In this document: positions 7,540 through 16,288 of the stretch, piece after piece
Layout: the number at the start of each line of letters is the position of its first letter
Position numbering within the stretch: the stretch's first letter is position 1
NCBI GenBank assembly: GCA_051531935.1
Contig: JAOPTR010000001.1
Span: 186,001-250,000, forward strand
DNA: 64,000 nucleotides
Source: OCS116 sp051531935
GTDB lineage: Bacteria > Pseudomonadota > Alphaproteobacteria > Rhizobiales > OSC116
Direction of reading: 5' to 3'
Notes under the pieces: model-generated
Databases searched by the model: none
Told to the model about the DNA's origin: nothing
The model's input: the letters and a program-made list of their open reading frames with translations, nothing else
Made by a program: the position numbers and the translations under genes

Positions 7540-10500
7540 TTATTCGCCACTAGAGGCAAGTAATGTTGCATTGCCGCCTGCGGCTGCCGTGTTATAGCTG
7601 ACCACTTGTTCACCCATAAAGCGTATCAAGTAATTGCGACCGCCTGCTTTTGGCCCAGTGCCACTTAAACCCATACCACCAAATGGTTGTACACCGACCA
7701 CAGCACCAATCATATTACGATTTACATAGATATTGCCAACCTTTGCATTGTCTATAATATGCTGAACTTGCGTATCCAAGCGTGAGTGAATGCCCAAAGT
7801 AAGGCCAAAACCTGTATCATTAATTTCGGCAATCACCTTATCTATCTCTTTGGCTTTAAACCGGATGATGTGCAAAATCGGACCAAAAACTTCGCCTTTT
7901 AGCTCGTCCATTTTTTTGATTTCAAATATATGCGGAGCAATAAATGTGCCGCCCATATTGGGTGTCTCACCTGCATAATGGCATTTCTTATTGGTTTTAA
8001 AATCGGTGATATGGGCATTTAAACCATTAAGTGCGCGTGTATCAATAACGGGGCCAACATCTGTATCTATATTTTTTGGATCACCCATTTTAAGTTCTTT
8101 AGCCGCACCAATAATCATTTCGGTCTGTTTATCCGCTACATCATCTTGAATGTACAATATCCGCAGTGCCGAACACCTTTGCCCTGCGCTATGAAATGCC
8201 GAATTGATCACATCATCAGTCACTTGTTCTGGCAGTGCTGTGGCATCCACAATCATAGCGTTCATGCCGCCTGTTTCGGCAATAAATGGCACAATGGGGG
8301 CGTTTTCTTTGGTCGCCAAAACATAATTGATTTTCTTGGCTGTTGCGGTAGAACCTGTAAACACAACACCTGCTATGTTTCTTTCGGCTACCAATACGCC
8401 ACCAATATCGCCTGCACCTGCGACCAATTGCACAACATTTTTAGGAATGCCCGCCTCATGTAGCAAATCGACAGCGAATTTTGCCACTAATGGTGTTGAT
8501 TCTGCGGGTTTTGCCAACGCACAATTGCCTGTTACCAATGCAGCAACCACTTGCCCGATGAATATTGCCAATGGGAAGTTCCAAGGGCTGATGCATATAA
8601 ATGTACCGCGCCCCATTTGGCTGTATATGTTTTCTTCGCCCGTCGGGCCTAAATTAGCGTGACCTACAACCATGGTTTCCCGTGCTTGCACGGCATAATA
8701 ACGGCAAAAATCTATAGCTTCGCGCCATTCTGCAATGCCATCATCTAGGGTTTTACCAGCTTCACCACACAATAAGGCAATTGATTCATCGCGTTTTGCT
8801 TCTAACAAATCTGCAGCTTTTTCGAGCATGGTGGCACGGGTATCAACTGGTGTTTTTGACCAATCGGCAAATGCAGCATTGGCTTTGGTTAAGCAGTCAA
8901 TGGCTTCATCTTGAGTGAGAAATTTTATTTCACCAACTTTACTACCATCAGTGGGGCAATAGATGGTCTCGAGTTTTTCATTAGCTATGGCCAAGCTTGG
9001 CATATGTGATAGCACTGAATTCATAAAATTTAATGTTTCGACACGGCTGCCAAATTCCACACCACTTGGGTTATGGCGTTTATCACCGTAAATATTCTTG
9101 GGCATTGTGATGTTAGCATGGCGTGCAAATTTTGGGTCGCCAATAATGGTTTTTGGGTCTTGCAACAGCTTTTCGACAGGGTAATTAACATCGCCCGACG
9201 CATGCACAAATGATGAGTTGGCGCCATTTTCTAGCAAGCGACGTACCAGATATGCCAACAAATCTTTATGCCCACCTACTGGTGCATAGATTCGGCATGG
9301 GATTTTCTCGCCCTGTTCAGTCACTTGTTCATAAAGCGCGTCACCCATTCCGTGTAAACATTGGAATTCAAATTGTTCTTGGGCAGATATTTTCATTTCT
9401 TTTGACAATTCAATAATGGCGGCAACACTGCCTGCATTATGCGTGGCGAACTGAGGGTATAAATGGTCGCAATAGCTCAGCATAAGTTTTGCAGCGGCAA
9501 TATAAGCAATGTCGGTCATTGGTTTCCGGCTGTAAACGGGAAAATCTTCCGAGCCCTCTAAATGCGCTTCTTTAATTTCCGCATCCCAATAAGCGCCCTT
9601 GACCAAACGCACCATCATTTTGGCGTTGTTTAATTTGCAAAGGCTATATATCCAATCAATCACTTTATTGGCGCGTTTGGAATAGGCTTGAATGGCAAGG
9701 CCAAAGCCATCCCACCCACGTAATTCTTGATTACTGAACACTTCGGATATAATGGTGAGGCTTAGCTCTAGCCTATTTGCCTCTTCGGCATCCACAGTGA
9801 AGTTTAGGTTATATTGTTTGGCTAATAAGGCAAGCTCAAGCACTTTGGGGCTTAATTCCTCGATCACGCGCTCGGCTTGGCGGGCTTCATAGCGAGGGTG
9901 CAGAGCCGACAATTTAATGGAGATGCCCGCATTTTGGTGCAGATCACCCTTGGCTTTTTTGCCAATGGCTATGATGGCATTCTTGTAGGATTCAAAATAT
10001 TTTTCCGCATCGGCTTGGGTTCTTGCGCCCTCACCTAACATATCATAGCTATAGCGATAGCCTTTTTTCTCGGCAACTTTGGCGCGTTTTAGCGCTTCTT
10101 TTATATTTTCGCCCAAAACAAAGTGATGCCCCATAAACCGCATGGCTTGTTTTGTTGCCACACGAACTGACGGCATACCTAAACGCTTGACCATGCCCTT
10201 CATAATAGCATGCGGTGTATCTTCTGGTGCTACAATTTTGCTACCCAAAGCAAGCGCCCAAGTTGATACGCTAACCAATGCCGAGCTATCACCACTTTCT
10301 GCGCTTTGCCAATTTTGACGGCCTAATTTATCTTCAATCAATTTATCCATTGTATGGGCATCTGGCACGCGCAACAAAGCTTCGGCAAGGCACATAAGCG
10401 CCAAACCTTCTTTAGTTGATAAGCCATATTCTCTTAGGAAGTCTTCTAGCTCACCAAATTTATTTTGGCCATCGCGCATGGCATTAACAATAGCCGCAGC

Positions 10501-10629
10501 ACGGTTGAAAACCCGCTTATTAAATGCCGCGCCAAAATCTGTCTGTTGCCATAATTGTTGTGCCATTACCTCGTCTTCAGGTGCATAAGGTGCGTAATTT
10601 TCGTCAAAGCGCTCTATTTTAATAGTCAT
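7540..10629 (-). CDS. putA: Bifunctional proline dehydrogenase / P5C dehydrogenase PutA
   Basis: This 1029-residue enzyme oxidises proline to glutamate in two steps, with the FAD-dependent proline dehydrogenase barrel first and the NAD-dependent aldehyde dehydrogenase second. The barrel region (about 130-450) includes SIKLSALHPRYE and MVRLVKGAYWD. The dehydrogenase half has ISPWNFPLAIFIGQ, FTGSTATAKKI and the catalytic Cys819 in AGQRCSALR. There is no N-terminal ribbon-helix-helix DNA-binding domain, so this is a short PutA that does not repress itself. The longest frame opens at 10743. ATG at 10629 has GGGAG upstream and begins at a conserved-looking N terminus. The divergent Lrp-type gene is the likely activator. 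Confidence 0.95.
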   Translation of the reverse strand: MTIKIERFDENYAPYAPEDEVMAQQLWQQTDFGAAFNKRVFNRAAAIVNAMRDGQNKFGELEDFLREYGLSTKEGLALMCLAEALLRVPDAHTMDKLIEDKLGRQNWQSAESGDSSALVSVSTWALALGSKIVAPEDTPHAIMKGMVKRLGMPSVRVATKQAMRFMGHHFVLGENIKEALKRAKVAEKKGYRYSYDMLGEGARTQADAEKYFESYKNAIIAIGKKAKGDLHQNAGISIKLSALHPRYEARQAERVIEELSPKVLELALLAKQYNLNFTVDAEEANRLELSLTIISEVFSNQELRGWDGFGLAIQAYSKRANKVIDWIYSLCKLNNAKMMVRLVKGAYWDAEIKEAHLEGSEDFPVYSRKPMTDIAYIAAAKLMLSYCDHLYPQFATHNAGSVAAIIELSKEMKISAQEQFEFQCLHGMGDALYEQVTEQGEKIPCRIYAPVGGHKDLLAYLVRRLLENGANSSFVHASGDVNYPVEKLLQDPKTIIGDPKFARHANITMPKNIYGDKRHNPSGVEFGSRVETLNFMNSVLSHMPSLAIANEKLETIYCPTDGSKVGEIKFLTQDEAIDCLTKANAAFADWSKTPVDTRATMLEKAADLLEAKRDESIALLCGEAGKTLDDGIAEWREAIDFCRYYAVQARETMVVGHANLGPTGEENIYSQMGRGTFICISPWNFPLAIFIGQVVAALVTGNCALAKPAESTPLVAKFAVDLLHEAGIPKNVVQLVAGAGDIGGVLVAERNIAGVVFTGSTATAKKINYVLATKENAPIVPFIAETGGMNAMIVDATALPEQVTDDVINSAFHSAGQRCSALRILYIQDDVADKQTEMIIGAAKELKMGDPKNIDTDVGPVIDTRALNGLNAHITDFKTNKKCHYAGETPNMGGTFIAPHIFEIKKMDELKGEVFGPILHIIRFKAKEIDKVIAEINDTGFGLTLGIHSRLDTQVQHIIDNAKVGNIYVNRNMIGAVVGVQPFGGMGLSGTGPKAGGRNYLIRFMGEQVVSYNTAAAGGNATLLASSGE

Positions 10630-10762
10630 AACAATCTCCCGTAAAATCGAATATAATCCTTTTATAACACAGTTTATCCAATTTAATTCTTGTATTTTGA
10701 GTGAAAGACCCCTATTAAAGTTGGAATATATATAAAAAAACAAATTAAATAAGGCGTAAGAT

Positions 10763-11227
10763 ATGAAAGATATTGATCCTATTGATTGCCAAATATTAAA
10801 TCATTTACAAAAAGATGGTCGTATTTCAAATGCTGAACTCAGCGAAAAGGTGCATTTAAGCCCATCAGCAACAGCAGAACGCACCAAGCGTTTGCAAAAA
10901 GAAGGCTATATTCGCAACTATTATGCGAAATTATGCCCTGCTAAATTAAACCGCTCACTTTTGGTATTTGTTGAAGTGAAGTTAGACAAAACCAATGTCG
11001 AAATTTTTAATGAATTTAATGATGCTGTGCAAAAATCGGCTGAAATTATGGAATGTCATTTATTGGCAGGTGGTTTTGATTACTTAGTCAAAGCCCGTGT
11101 AAAAGACATGGACGCATACCGCCAATTTTTAAGTGGTGTATTGCTATCGCTACCCGGCGTACGCGAAACCCGCACTTACCCAGTGATTGAAGAAGTGAAA
11201 GACAGTAATCTAATTTCGATTCTTTAG
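10763..11227 (+). CDS. putR: Lrp/AsnC-family regulator, probable PutR
   Basis: This 154-residue Lrp/AsnC protein has an N-terminal helix-turn-helix (about 20-50, ISNAELSEKVHLSPSATAERTKRL) and a C-terminal ligand-binding RAM domain (about 70-150, including HLLAGGFDYLVKARVKDMD). It is transcribed divergently from putA with 133 bases between the start codons. In Agrobacterium and Rhodobacter the equivalent regulator PutR activates putA in response to proline, so the same role is inferred here. The shared intergenic region is very AT-rich; I do not see a clear operator in it. The gene ends one base before the convergent membrane-protein gene. Confidence 0.88.
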   Translation: MKDIDPIDCQILNHLQKDGRISNAELSEKVHLSPSATAERTKRLQKEGYIRNYYAKLCPAKLNRSLLVFVEVKLDKTNVEIFNEFNDAVQKSAEIMECHLLAGGFDYLVKARVKDMDAYRQFLSGVLLSLPGVRETRTYPVIEEVKDSNLISIL

Positions 11228-11228
11228 C

Positions 11229-12065
11229 TTAATCTAAATCACCAGCTTTGGGGCGCGGTACAAAATACTGATAGCAGATTGCTGTATAGGCAACAAATAG
11301 TGAAAGCCACAGCATATTAAGCCAAAGCTGAACAGGTGAGCCGATAAACATTGGCCATTCTATGACACTAAAAATCGCTTTGGGAATGATGATTGGCATC
11401 CACGCCAAGCTTAAAAGAATGATGCCGCCATATATGTCGGCACTGTTCTTTTTTGTCACTTGCCATGCGTAAGATGGTGTCATTCTTCTATCGCCAACGG
11501 CCACACCTGGTAACAACATCAGCATACGCGCCACTATCATTAGTAATATAAACAAGCCAATCAACACCGAAATGGCGACCATAGCAGCACTTACATCATT
11601 AAAAATGCGAGCGACAAGCCATGTGTAGAAACCAATACCCGCGACAAGCGCGCCTAGATATAATGAAAACCTAACTTCAATCGCGCCAAACCGCATGAAT
11701 GGTGGTTTTTCGGCAAGCAAATATGCGCGGCTCCACGAAACGGCAACTGCAACATATGCCATGAATTGAATTAATTTATCGGCAATATCTGCAATTGGAA
11801 CTAGCGAACCTAATGCCCGACCTTTTTCTTCTAGCTCTAAAGTGAGCACATTGAGTTCGGCTGCAGAGCTTTTGTCGAACGATGCAAATTGGTTGACCTT
11901 ATCGGCCATCTCGGCATATTCGGCAACACCTAGGAGATAGCTAATTAAATTGAAAACAGCGTAAATTGCAACCCAAGCCACACTAGCTCTAAAAAGCAGC
12001 TTTAAATTTTTAGCCACATAAGCAATGGCTTTTAAAACAGATTTAATGGCAGGTAAGTTTTTCAT
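11229..12065 (-). CDS. Membrane protein, third of three tandem paralogues
   Basis: This integral membrane protein of about 278 residues opens with LPAIKSVLKAIAYVAKN and ends with AICYQYFVPRPKAGDLD. These end motifs recur in the two genes upstream, so the three form one paralogous family. About six hydrophobic segments are visible (near residues 25-45, 95-115, 135-160, 165-195, 215-235 and 245-265), and a conserved GVAVGDRRMTPSYAWQVTK segment precedes the fifth. The start was set at 12065 because GTGAGG lies before that ATG and the longer form would run into the upstream gene. No catalytic motif is recognised. The family may be a membrane-stress or secretion accessory, but nothing shows this. 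Confidence 0.7.
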   Translation of the reverse strand: MKNLPAIKSVLKAIAYVAKNLKLLFRASVAWVAIYAVFNLISYLLGVAEYAEMADKVNQFASFDKSSAAELNVLTLELEEKGRALGSLVPIADIADKLIQFMAYVAVAVSWSRAYLLAEKPPFMRFGAIEVRFSLYLGALVAGIGFYTWLVARIFNDVSAAMVAISVLIGLFILLMIVARMLMLLPGVAVGDRRMTPSYAWQVTKKNSADIYGGIILLSLAWMPIIIPKAIFSVIEWPMFIGSPVQLWLNMLWLSLFVAYTAICYQYFVPRPKAGDLD

Positions 12066-12078
12066 AGCGGCCTCACAG

Positions 12079-12954
12079 TTAAAAAAGTGGCGCTTGAATT
12101 TCATCTTTGCGGCCAAGAATTAAATATTGATAGCAAATTGCTATGAATATCGCAATGAATGTAAGCATAACCATGGAAAACAGAAGGCTTATTGGCCAGA
12201 TTATATAGAGTGGAAGCGCGATGTTACTAACCATTAATTTAAAAATCAAAACTGGTACTGAAGAAAACACCACTAAGACTAAACCCAAAAACAGACGCCA
12301 TGTTTGCCCTTTAGATGACAGCCAAGACCGCCCAAGACCCACCTTTGAATTATCTTCAGAAACGGCAGGTAAAACCATGAGGAAGCGAACAAGAATAAAT
12401 GTCAGCATAAAGCCAATGATTATCTGCCAGATACCACTTGCGGCAAAGCCCATATCTGCAGGGATGAATTGAAGTGCAAGGCCAACAGCACTACCAGATG
12501 CCACAAAACCAATGAGCAATAGATAGGCAAAAGCCTTTACTTCGCGCAAGCCAAGGGCAATTTTTGGCGGCTCAACATTGAGCAAGAAATTTCTAATGAT
12601 GGCAACGCCAACCGCTGCATAAGATAGTATTTTTATGCCATTGTCTAAAATTTGATGGGCGGGAATGATAGCGCCCATTTCGGCAGTCATGGTGTTTAAT
12701 TGTGCGGTTAATACCGGCAATTTTGCCAAGCCCATACGCCGCGCTTCTATTGGAAATTCAGTAACGAAAGCAACCAACTCTTGAAGTTCTAAAAAATCAG
12801 CTATACCAAGCCATACAAATATAAGGGTGATAACCGCATATACTGCAGCCCAAGGCCACGCCACTTTAAAAATTAAATCAAAATTCATATAGGTAAAGTG
12901 AATGGCTGATCTAATGATGTCTAAAATTGGTAATTTTTGAGATGGTTCATTCAT
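12079..12954 (-). CDS. Membrane protein, second of three tandem paralogues
   Basis: This is the middle copy of the tandem family, 291 residues. It starts NEPSQKLPILDIIRSAIHFTY and ends AICYQYLILGRKDEIQ, matching the flanking copies in N-terminal LP-(I/V) motif, hydrophobic pattern and C-terminal ICYQY motif. Its ATG overlaps the stop codon of the upstream copy by one base (TAATG), so translation is coupled. It is more diverged than the other two: the conserved arginine-rich DRRM segment is replaced by EDNSKVGLGRSW. No function can be given; the coupling suggests that the three proteins are made together and may form a hetero-oligomer. Confidence 0.7.
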   Translation of the reverse strand: MNEPSQKLPILDIIRSAIHFTYMNFDLIFKVAWPWAAVYAVITLIFVWLGIADFLELQELVAFVTEFPIEARRMGLAKLPVLTAQLNTMTAEMGAIIPAHQILDNGIKILSYAAVGVAIIRNFLLNVEPPKIALGLREVKAFAYLLLIGFVASGSAVGLALQFIPADMGFAASGIWQIIIGFMLTFILVRFLMVLPAVSEDNSKVGLGRSWLSSKGQTWRLFLGLVLVVFSSVPVLIFKLMVSNIALPLYIIWPISLLFSMVMLTFIAIFIAICYQYLILGRKDEIQAPLF

Positions 12955-13781
12955 TAGGCCAGATCACCCTCATCTGGGGATGGCACTAGGAATTGATAAC
13001 AAATTGACATGAATGACAATAAAAATGCACCCGCCAACAATTGTAAAACCATAATGATCGGTAGATAAATAACCAACGGCAAAGATACAGATGCGAGCAA
13101 AGACGTGATGAGAGAAATAATTAAACCTGGGAGCACACATAAAATTGTACCGCCTAATATACGCCAGCTATTGCCTTTTGTGGCTTGCCAAGATGTTTTA
13201 AAGCCCATCCGCCTATCACGAACCGCAATACCCGGAAAGATGAGGCTAAAGCGCCCAAATGCCAAGAACATAAATATCGCAAGCATGGCAAATATCAAAT
13301 AAGCGATACTTTGGAAAGCAATGGTCATCGCCAAGCCGACAACCAGAAAAATAGCGTATAAAGCCGCGCCTAATAAAATAGTGTAGCCGAAATATCTAAA
13401 TTCGAGCTTACCCAAGCGCACAACTGGTGGCACTTCATCGAGCAAACAAGCTCTATGCCACACAATGGCAATGGAATAGTAGGCGACAATACCAAGCAGA
13501 ACCATGCCTACATAAATTAAATTGGTAATTTTACCAAAGCCTGCCAGATCATCCACTAATGCCCGTATAGGTTCCAACGGATCAGTAAGGTTTGTGGCTT
13601 GGCTTTCGGCAAAATTTGTGAAGGCTTGCAAATAGGCTTCACCGCCCATAAACGCAAATACGCCCACTAAAATAGTGTAAAGCGCCACCCAAAACATTGC
13701 CGCTTTTACCAACAGAGTGATGTTTGATAATGTATATCCAACAGCGTCTTTAACGCTTTCGATAACGGGTAATTTTTGCAT
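12954..13781 (-). CDS. Membrane protein, first of three tandem paralogues
   Basis: This is the promoter-proximal copy, 275 residues, with about six hydrophobic segments. N terminus LPVIESVKDAVGYTLSN and C terminus SICYQFLVPSPDEGDLA align with the other two copies. The segment GIAVRDRRMGFKTSWQATKGN is shared with the third copy (GVAVGDRRMTPSYAWQVTK). GGAAGCGCC lies before its ATG. Its upstream gene is purA, 45 bases away, with no clear terminator, so read-through from purA is possible. The shared motif set points to gene duplication rather than three unrelated membrane proteins. The function is unknown. Confidence 0.7.
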   Translation of the reverse strand: MQKLPVIESVKDAVGYTLSNITLLVKAAMFWVALYTILVGVFAFMGGEAYLQAFTNFAESQATNLTDPLEPIRALVDDLAGFGKITNLIYVGMVLLGIVAYYSIAIVWHRACLLDEVPPVVRLGKLEFRYFGYTILLGAALYAIFLVVGLAMTIAFQSIAYLIFAMLAIFMFLAFGRFSLIFPGIAVRDRRMGFKTSWQATKGNSWRILGGTILCVLPGLIISLITSLLASVSLPLVIYLPIIMVLQLLAGAFLLSFMSICYQFLVPSPDEGDLA

Positions 13782-13825
13782 GGCGCTTCCTTTATGTCTC
13801 GATTAAAATATTAAATAGCAATATA

Positions 13826-15115
13826 TTAATCGTCAAATGGGTCCTTAACCATGATGGTATCTTCGCGTTCTGGGCTTGTTGAAAGTTGCGTTACAGGGCA
13901 ACCAACAAGTTCCTCGATACGTTTGATATATTTAATCGCTTCGGCTGGTAATTCTGCCCAACTACGCGCGCCTTCGGTTTTGCAATTCCAACCCTTCATG
14001 GTTTCATAAATAGGCACGATACGCACTTGATCACCCATACCCGCAGGTAGGTAGTCAATACGTTCGCCATCTAATTCATAACCAATACAAATTTTAAGCT
14101 CTTTAAATGTATCCAGTACATCAATTTTTGTAAGGGCGATGCCTGTAATGCCAGAAATAGTAACTGTTTGGCGCACCAATACAGCATCGAACCAACCACA
14201 ACGGCGTTTACGGCTTGTCACTGTGCCAAATTCATGACCACGTTGACCAAGCTCTTCGCCAATCTCGTTAAGTTGCTCGGTTGGGAAAGGTCCTGAACCA
14301 ACACGTGTTGTATAGGCTTTGGTAATGCCCAAAACTTCGCTCACAGCATTTGCACCAACGCCACTACCTGCAGCAGCTTGACCAGCAACCACATTAGACG
14401 AAGTTACAAATGGGTATGTGCCATGATCGACATCTAGCAAAATCCCTTGCGCGCCTTCAAACAAAATACGTTTACCAGAGCGGCGGGCGTCGGCTAGATA
14501 TTTCCACACCACATCTACAAATGGTAGAATTTTAGGGGCAACTTCCATTAGTTTTTCGAACAGTTCAACAGCATCAACTTCTTGTTCGCCCAAGCCGCGC
14601 ATAAGCGCATTGTGGTTGGCCAATAGGCGTTCAATTTTGCCCTTAAGGGTTTTAGGATCACGTAGATCCATCACACGGATTGCACGGCGGCCAACTTTGT
14701 CTTCATAAGCAGGGCCAATGCCGCTTTTTGTTGTTCCAATTTTATTATCGCCAAGCGCAGCTTCGCGTATGGCATCTAGTTCGCCATGGAAAGGCAGGAT
14801 AAGGGTTGTGTTTTCGGCAATTTTTAGCACGCTTGGATCGACTTTAACATCTTGCGCACGTAGGCGGGCGATCTCTTCGAGCAATGCCCAAGGATCTAGC
14901 ACCACACCGTTACCGATAATAGAGGTTTTACCGCGCACAATGCCCGATGGCACAAGGCGGATTTTATAGACTTTACCATCTACAACCAAGGTGTGACCTG
15001 CATTATGGCCACCCTGAAAGCGCACTACAATATCGGCACGTTCACAAAGCCAATCTACAAATTTACCTTTACCTTCGTCGCCCCATTGAGAGCCTACAAC
15101 CACTACATTCGCCAT
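13826..15115 (-). CDS. purA: Adenylosuccinate synthetase
   Basis: This 429-residue enzyme catalyses the GTP-dependent joining of IMP and aspartate, the first committed step of AMP synthesis. The family signature VVVVGSQWGDEGKGK is at the N terminus (about 4-18), with the catalytic Asp and the later His in GGHNAGHT. GIGPAYEDKVGRRAIR, ILFEGAQG and the C-terminal TTVTSRKRRCGW-like stretch (FGTVTSRKRRCGWFD) are also present. The start was taken at 15115, where AAGGAT precedes the ATG and the signature falls at the usual distance. The longer frame reading from 15193 crosses the tandem hairpins upstream and is not expected to be translated. Length is normal for bacterial PurA. Confidence 0.95.
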   Translation of the reverse strand: MANVVVVGSQWGDEGKGKFVDWLCERADIVVRFQGGHNAGHTLVVDGKVYKIRLVPSGIVRGKTSIIGNGVVLDPWALLEEIARLRAQDVKVDPSVLKIAENTTLILPFHGELDAIREAALGDNKIGTTKSGIGPAYEDKVGRRAIRVMDLRDPKTLKGKIERLLANHNALMRGLGEQEVDAVELFEKLMEVAPKILPFVDVVWKYLADARRSGKRILFEGAQGILLDVDHGTYPFVTSSNVVAGQAAAGSGVGANAVSEVLGITKAYTTRVGSGPFPTEQLNEIGEELGQRGHEFGTVTSRKRRCGWFDAVLVRQTVTISGITGIALTKIDVLDTFKELKICIGYELDGERIDYLPAGMGDQVRIVPIYETMKGWNCKTEGARSWAELPAEAIKYIKRIEELVGCPVTQLSTSPEREDTIMVKDPFDD

Positions 15116-15149
15116 AACCATATCCTTTTTCATAAATAGGTTTTTAAAC

Positions 15150-15193
15150 TTGCGGAACCTCCCCGCAAAACAGCCTGCGGAACCACCCCGCAA
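15150..15193 (-). promoter_or_regulatory. Tandem hairpin repeat in the purA leader
   Basis: Two copies of an 18-19 base unit (TTGCGGAACCTCCCCGCAA at 15150-15168 and TGCGGAACCACCCCGCAAA at 15176-15194) lie 35 bases upstream of the purA start. Each unit can fold as a TGCGG/CCGCA hairpin. They differ at one loop base, so the repeats look maintained rather than random. An RNA leader acting on purA expression is possible. Confidence 0.45.
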
Positions 15194-15320
15194 ACGGGCG
15201 AAATATAACCCAAGCGGCGCGAGTCTCCTAATGAAATTACAGCTAGCTGTTTAAAACTTTACAATAAATTAATTTGCGCCTAGATTGATCGAATTCACTT
15301 AAAAAATTCAAAGAAATTTT

Positions 15321-16244
15321 ATGAAAAAAATCCTGCTTTCTGGCTTTAACTATTTATACAATCAGCCATATTTACTACTGATTCTCACCACATTATTTTG
15401 GGGTGGAAATATGGTCAATAGCCGTTATATTGCTTCTGATTTTGGGCCTATATCGCTTGCATTTTTACGTTGGGGCATTGCCTTACTCATTCTCACACCA
15501 TTTGCTATAAAATATATAAAGGCAGATTGGGCACAAATTAAAAAGCATTGGTTTATCATTCTGCTCATGTCCATTTCGGGCATCTCAATATACAATACAT
15601 TTGTTTATATTGGCGTTAAAGACACGACGGCTATTAATGCCGTACTTACCACATCACTTGGCCCTGTTATTGTATTTATATGGACATTTATTTTGTTCCG
15701 CGAAAAAATAACCGGCATGCAATTGCTTGCCATTGCCATATCATTATGCGGAGTTATGTTTATTATTTTTAAGGGTGAAGTTGCAAATTTACTAAATTTC
15801 AAAGTGAATTTTGGCGATTTGGTGATTATTGTCGCCATTGCATTTTATGCTTTCTACTCAGCATTATTGCGCAAAAAACCAAAAATTCATTGGTTTTCGT
15901 TTATTTACATCACATTTTTAATTGGTGAAATTGTATTGTTACCGTTTTTTATTTGGGAACTGAATACCTATGGTAACAAAATGTTCATTAGCTTTAACAG
16001 CATTGCTACATTGCTATATATAAGTATTTTCGCTTCTATATTGGCTTACATATTCTTTAACCGTGCTGTGGCGCTTATTGGTGCCAATGTTGCGGCTAGC
16101 TTTTTCCATCTTATCCCTGTTTTTGGCACAATATTGGCTATAATATTTTTAGATGAAACGCTTTACTATTACCATCTAGTTGGTTTTGCCATGGTTATAT
16201 TGGGTATATTTTTGGGCAGCAAAAAAACAAAAACCCCAAGATAG
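15321..16244 (+). CDS. EamA/DMT-family transporter
   Basis: This 307-residue protein of the drug/metabolite transporter superfamily has ten hydrophobic segments arranged as two EamA repeats. The first repeat begins TTLFWGGNMVNSRYI and ends near GVMFIIFKGE. The second covers about 165-300 and ends in GFAMVILGIFLGSK. Members export amino acids, metabolites or drugs; the substrate cannot be read from sequence. It is transcribed alone and divergently from purA. Its stop codon is embedded in the 5' arm region of a strong terminator shared with the convergent chemoreceptor gene. Confidence 0.85.
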   Translation: MKKILLSGFNYLYNQPYLLLILTTLFWGGNMVNSRYIASDFGPISLAFLRWGIALLILTPFAIKYIKADWAQIKKHWFIILLMSISGISIYNTFVYIGVKDTTAINAVLTTSLGPVIVFIWTFILFREKITGMQLLAIAISLCGVMFIIFKGEVANLLNFKVNFGDLVIIVAIAFYAFYSALLRKKPKIHWFSFIYITFLIGEIVLLPFFIWELNTYGNKMFISFNSIATLLYISIFASILAYIFFNRAVALIGANVAASFFHLIPVFGTILAIIFLDETLYYYHLVGFAMVILGIFLGSKKTKTPR

Positions 16245-16267
16245 ATTAAACTATCTTGGGGTTTTAA
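16230..16267. terminator. Bidirectional terminator between EamA transporter and MCP
   Basis: AAAACCCCAAGATAG and CTATCTTGGGGTTTT form a 15-bp stem with an A-tract on one side and a T-tract on the other, so it can act for both convergent genes. The plus-strand stop codon lies inside the loop side of the stem. Confidence 0.88.
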
Positions 16268-16288
16268 AAGCATTATATTCAGGTATAA

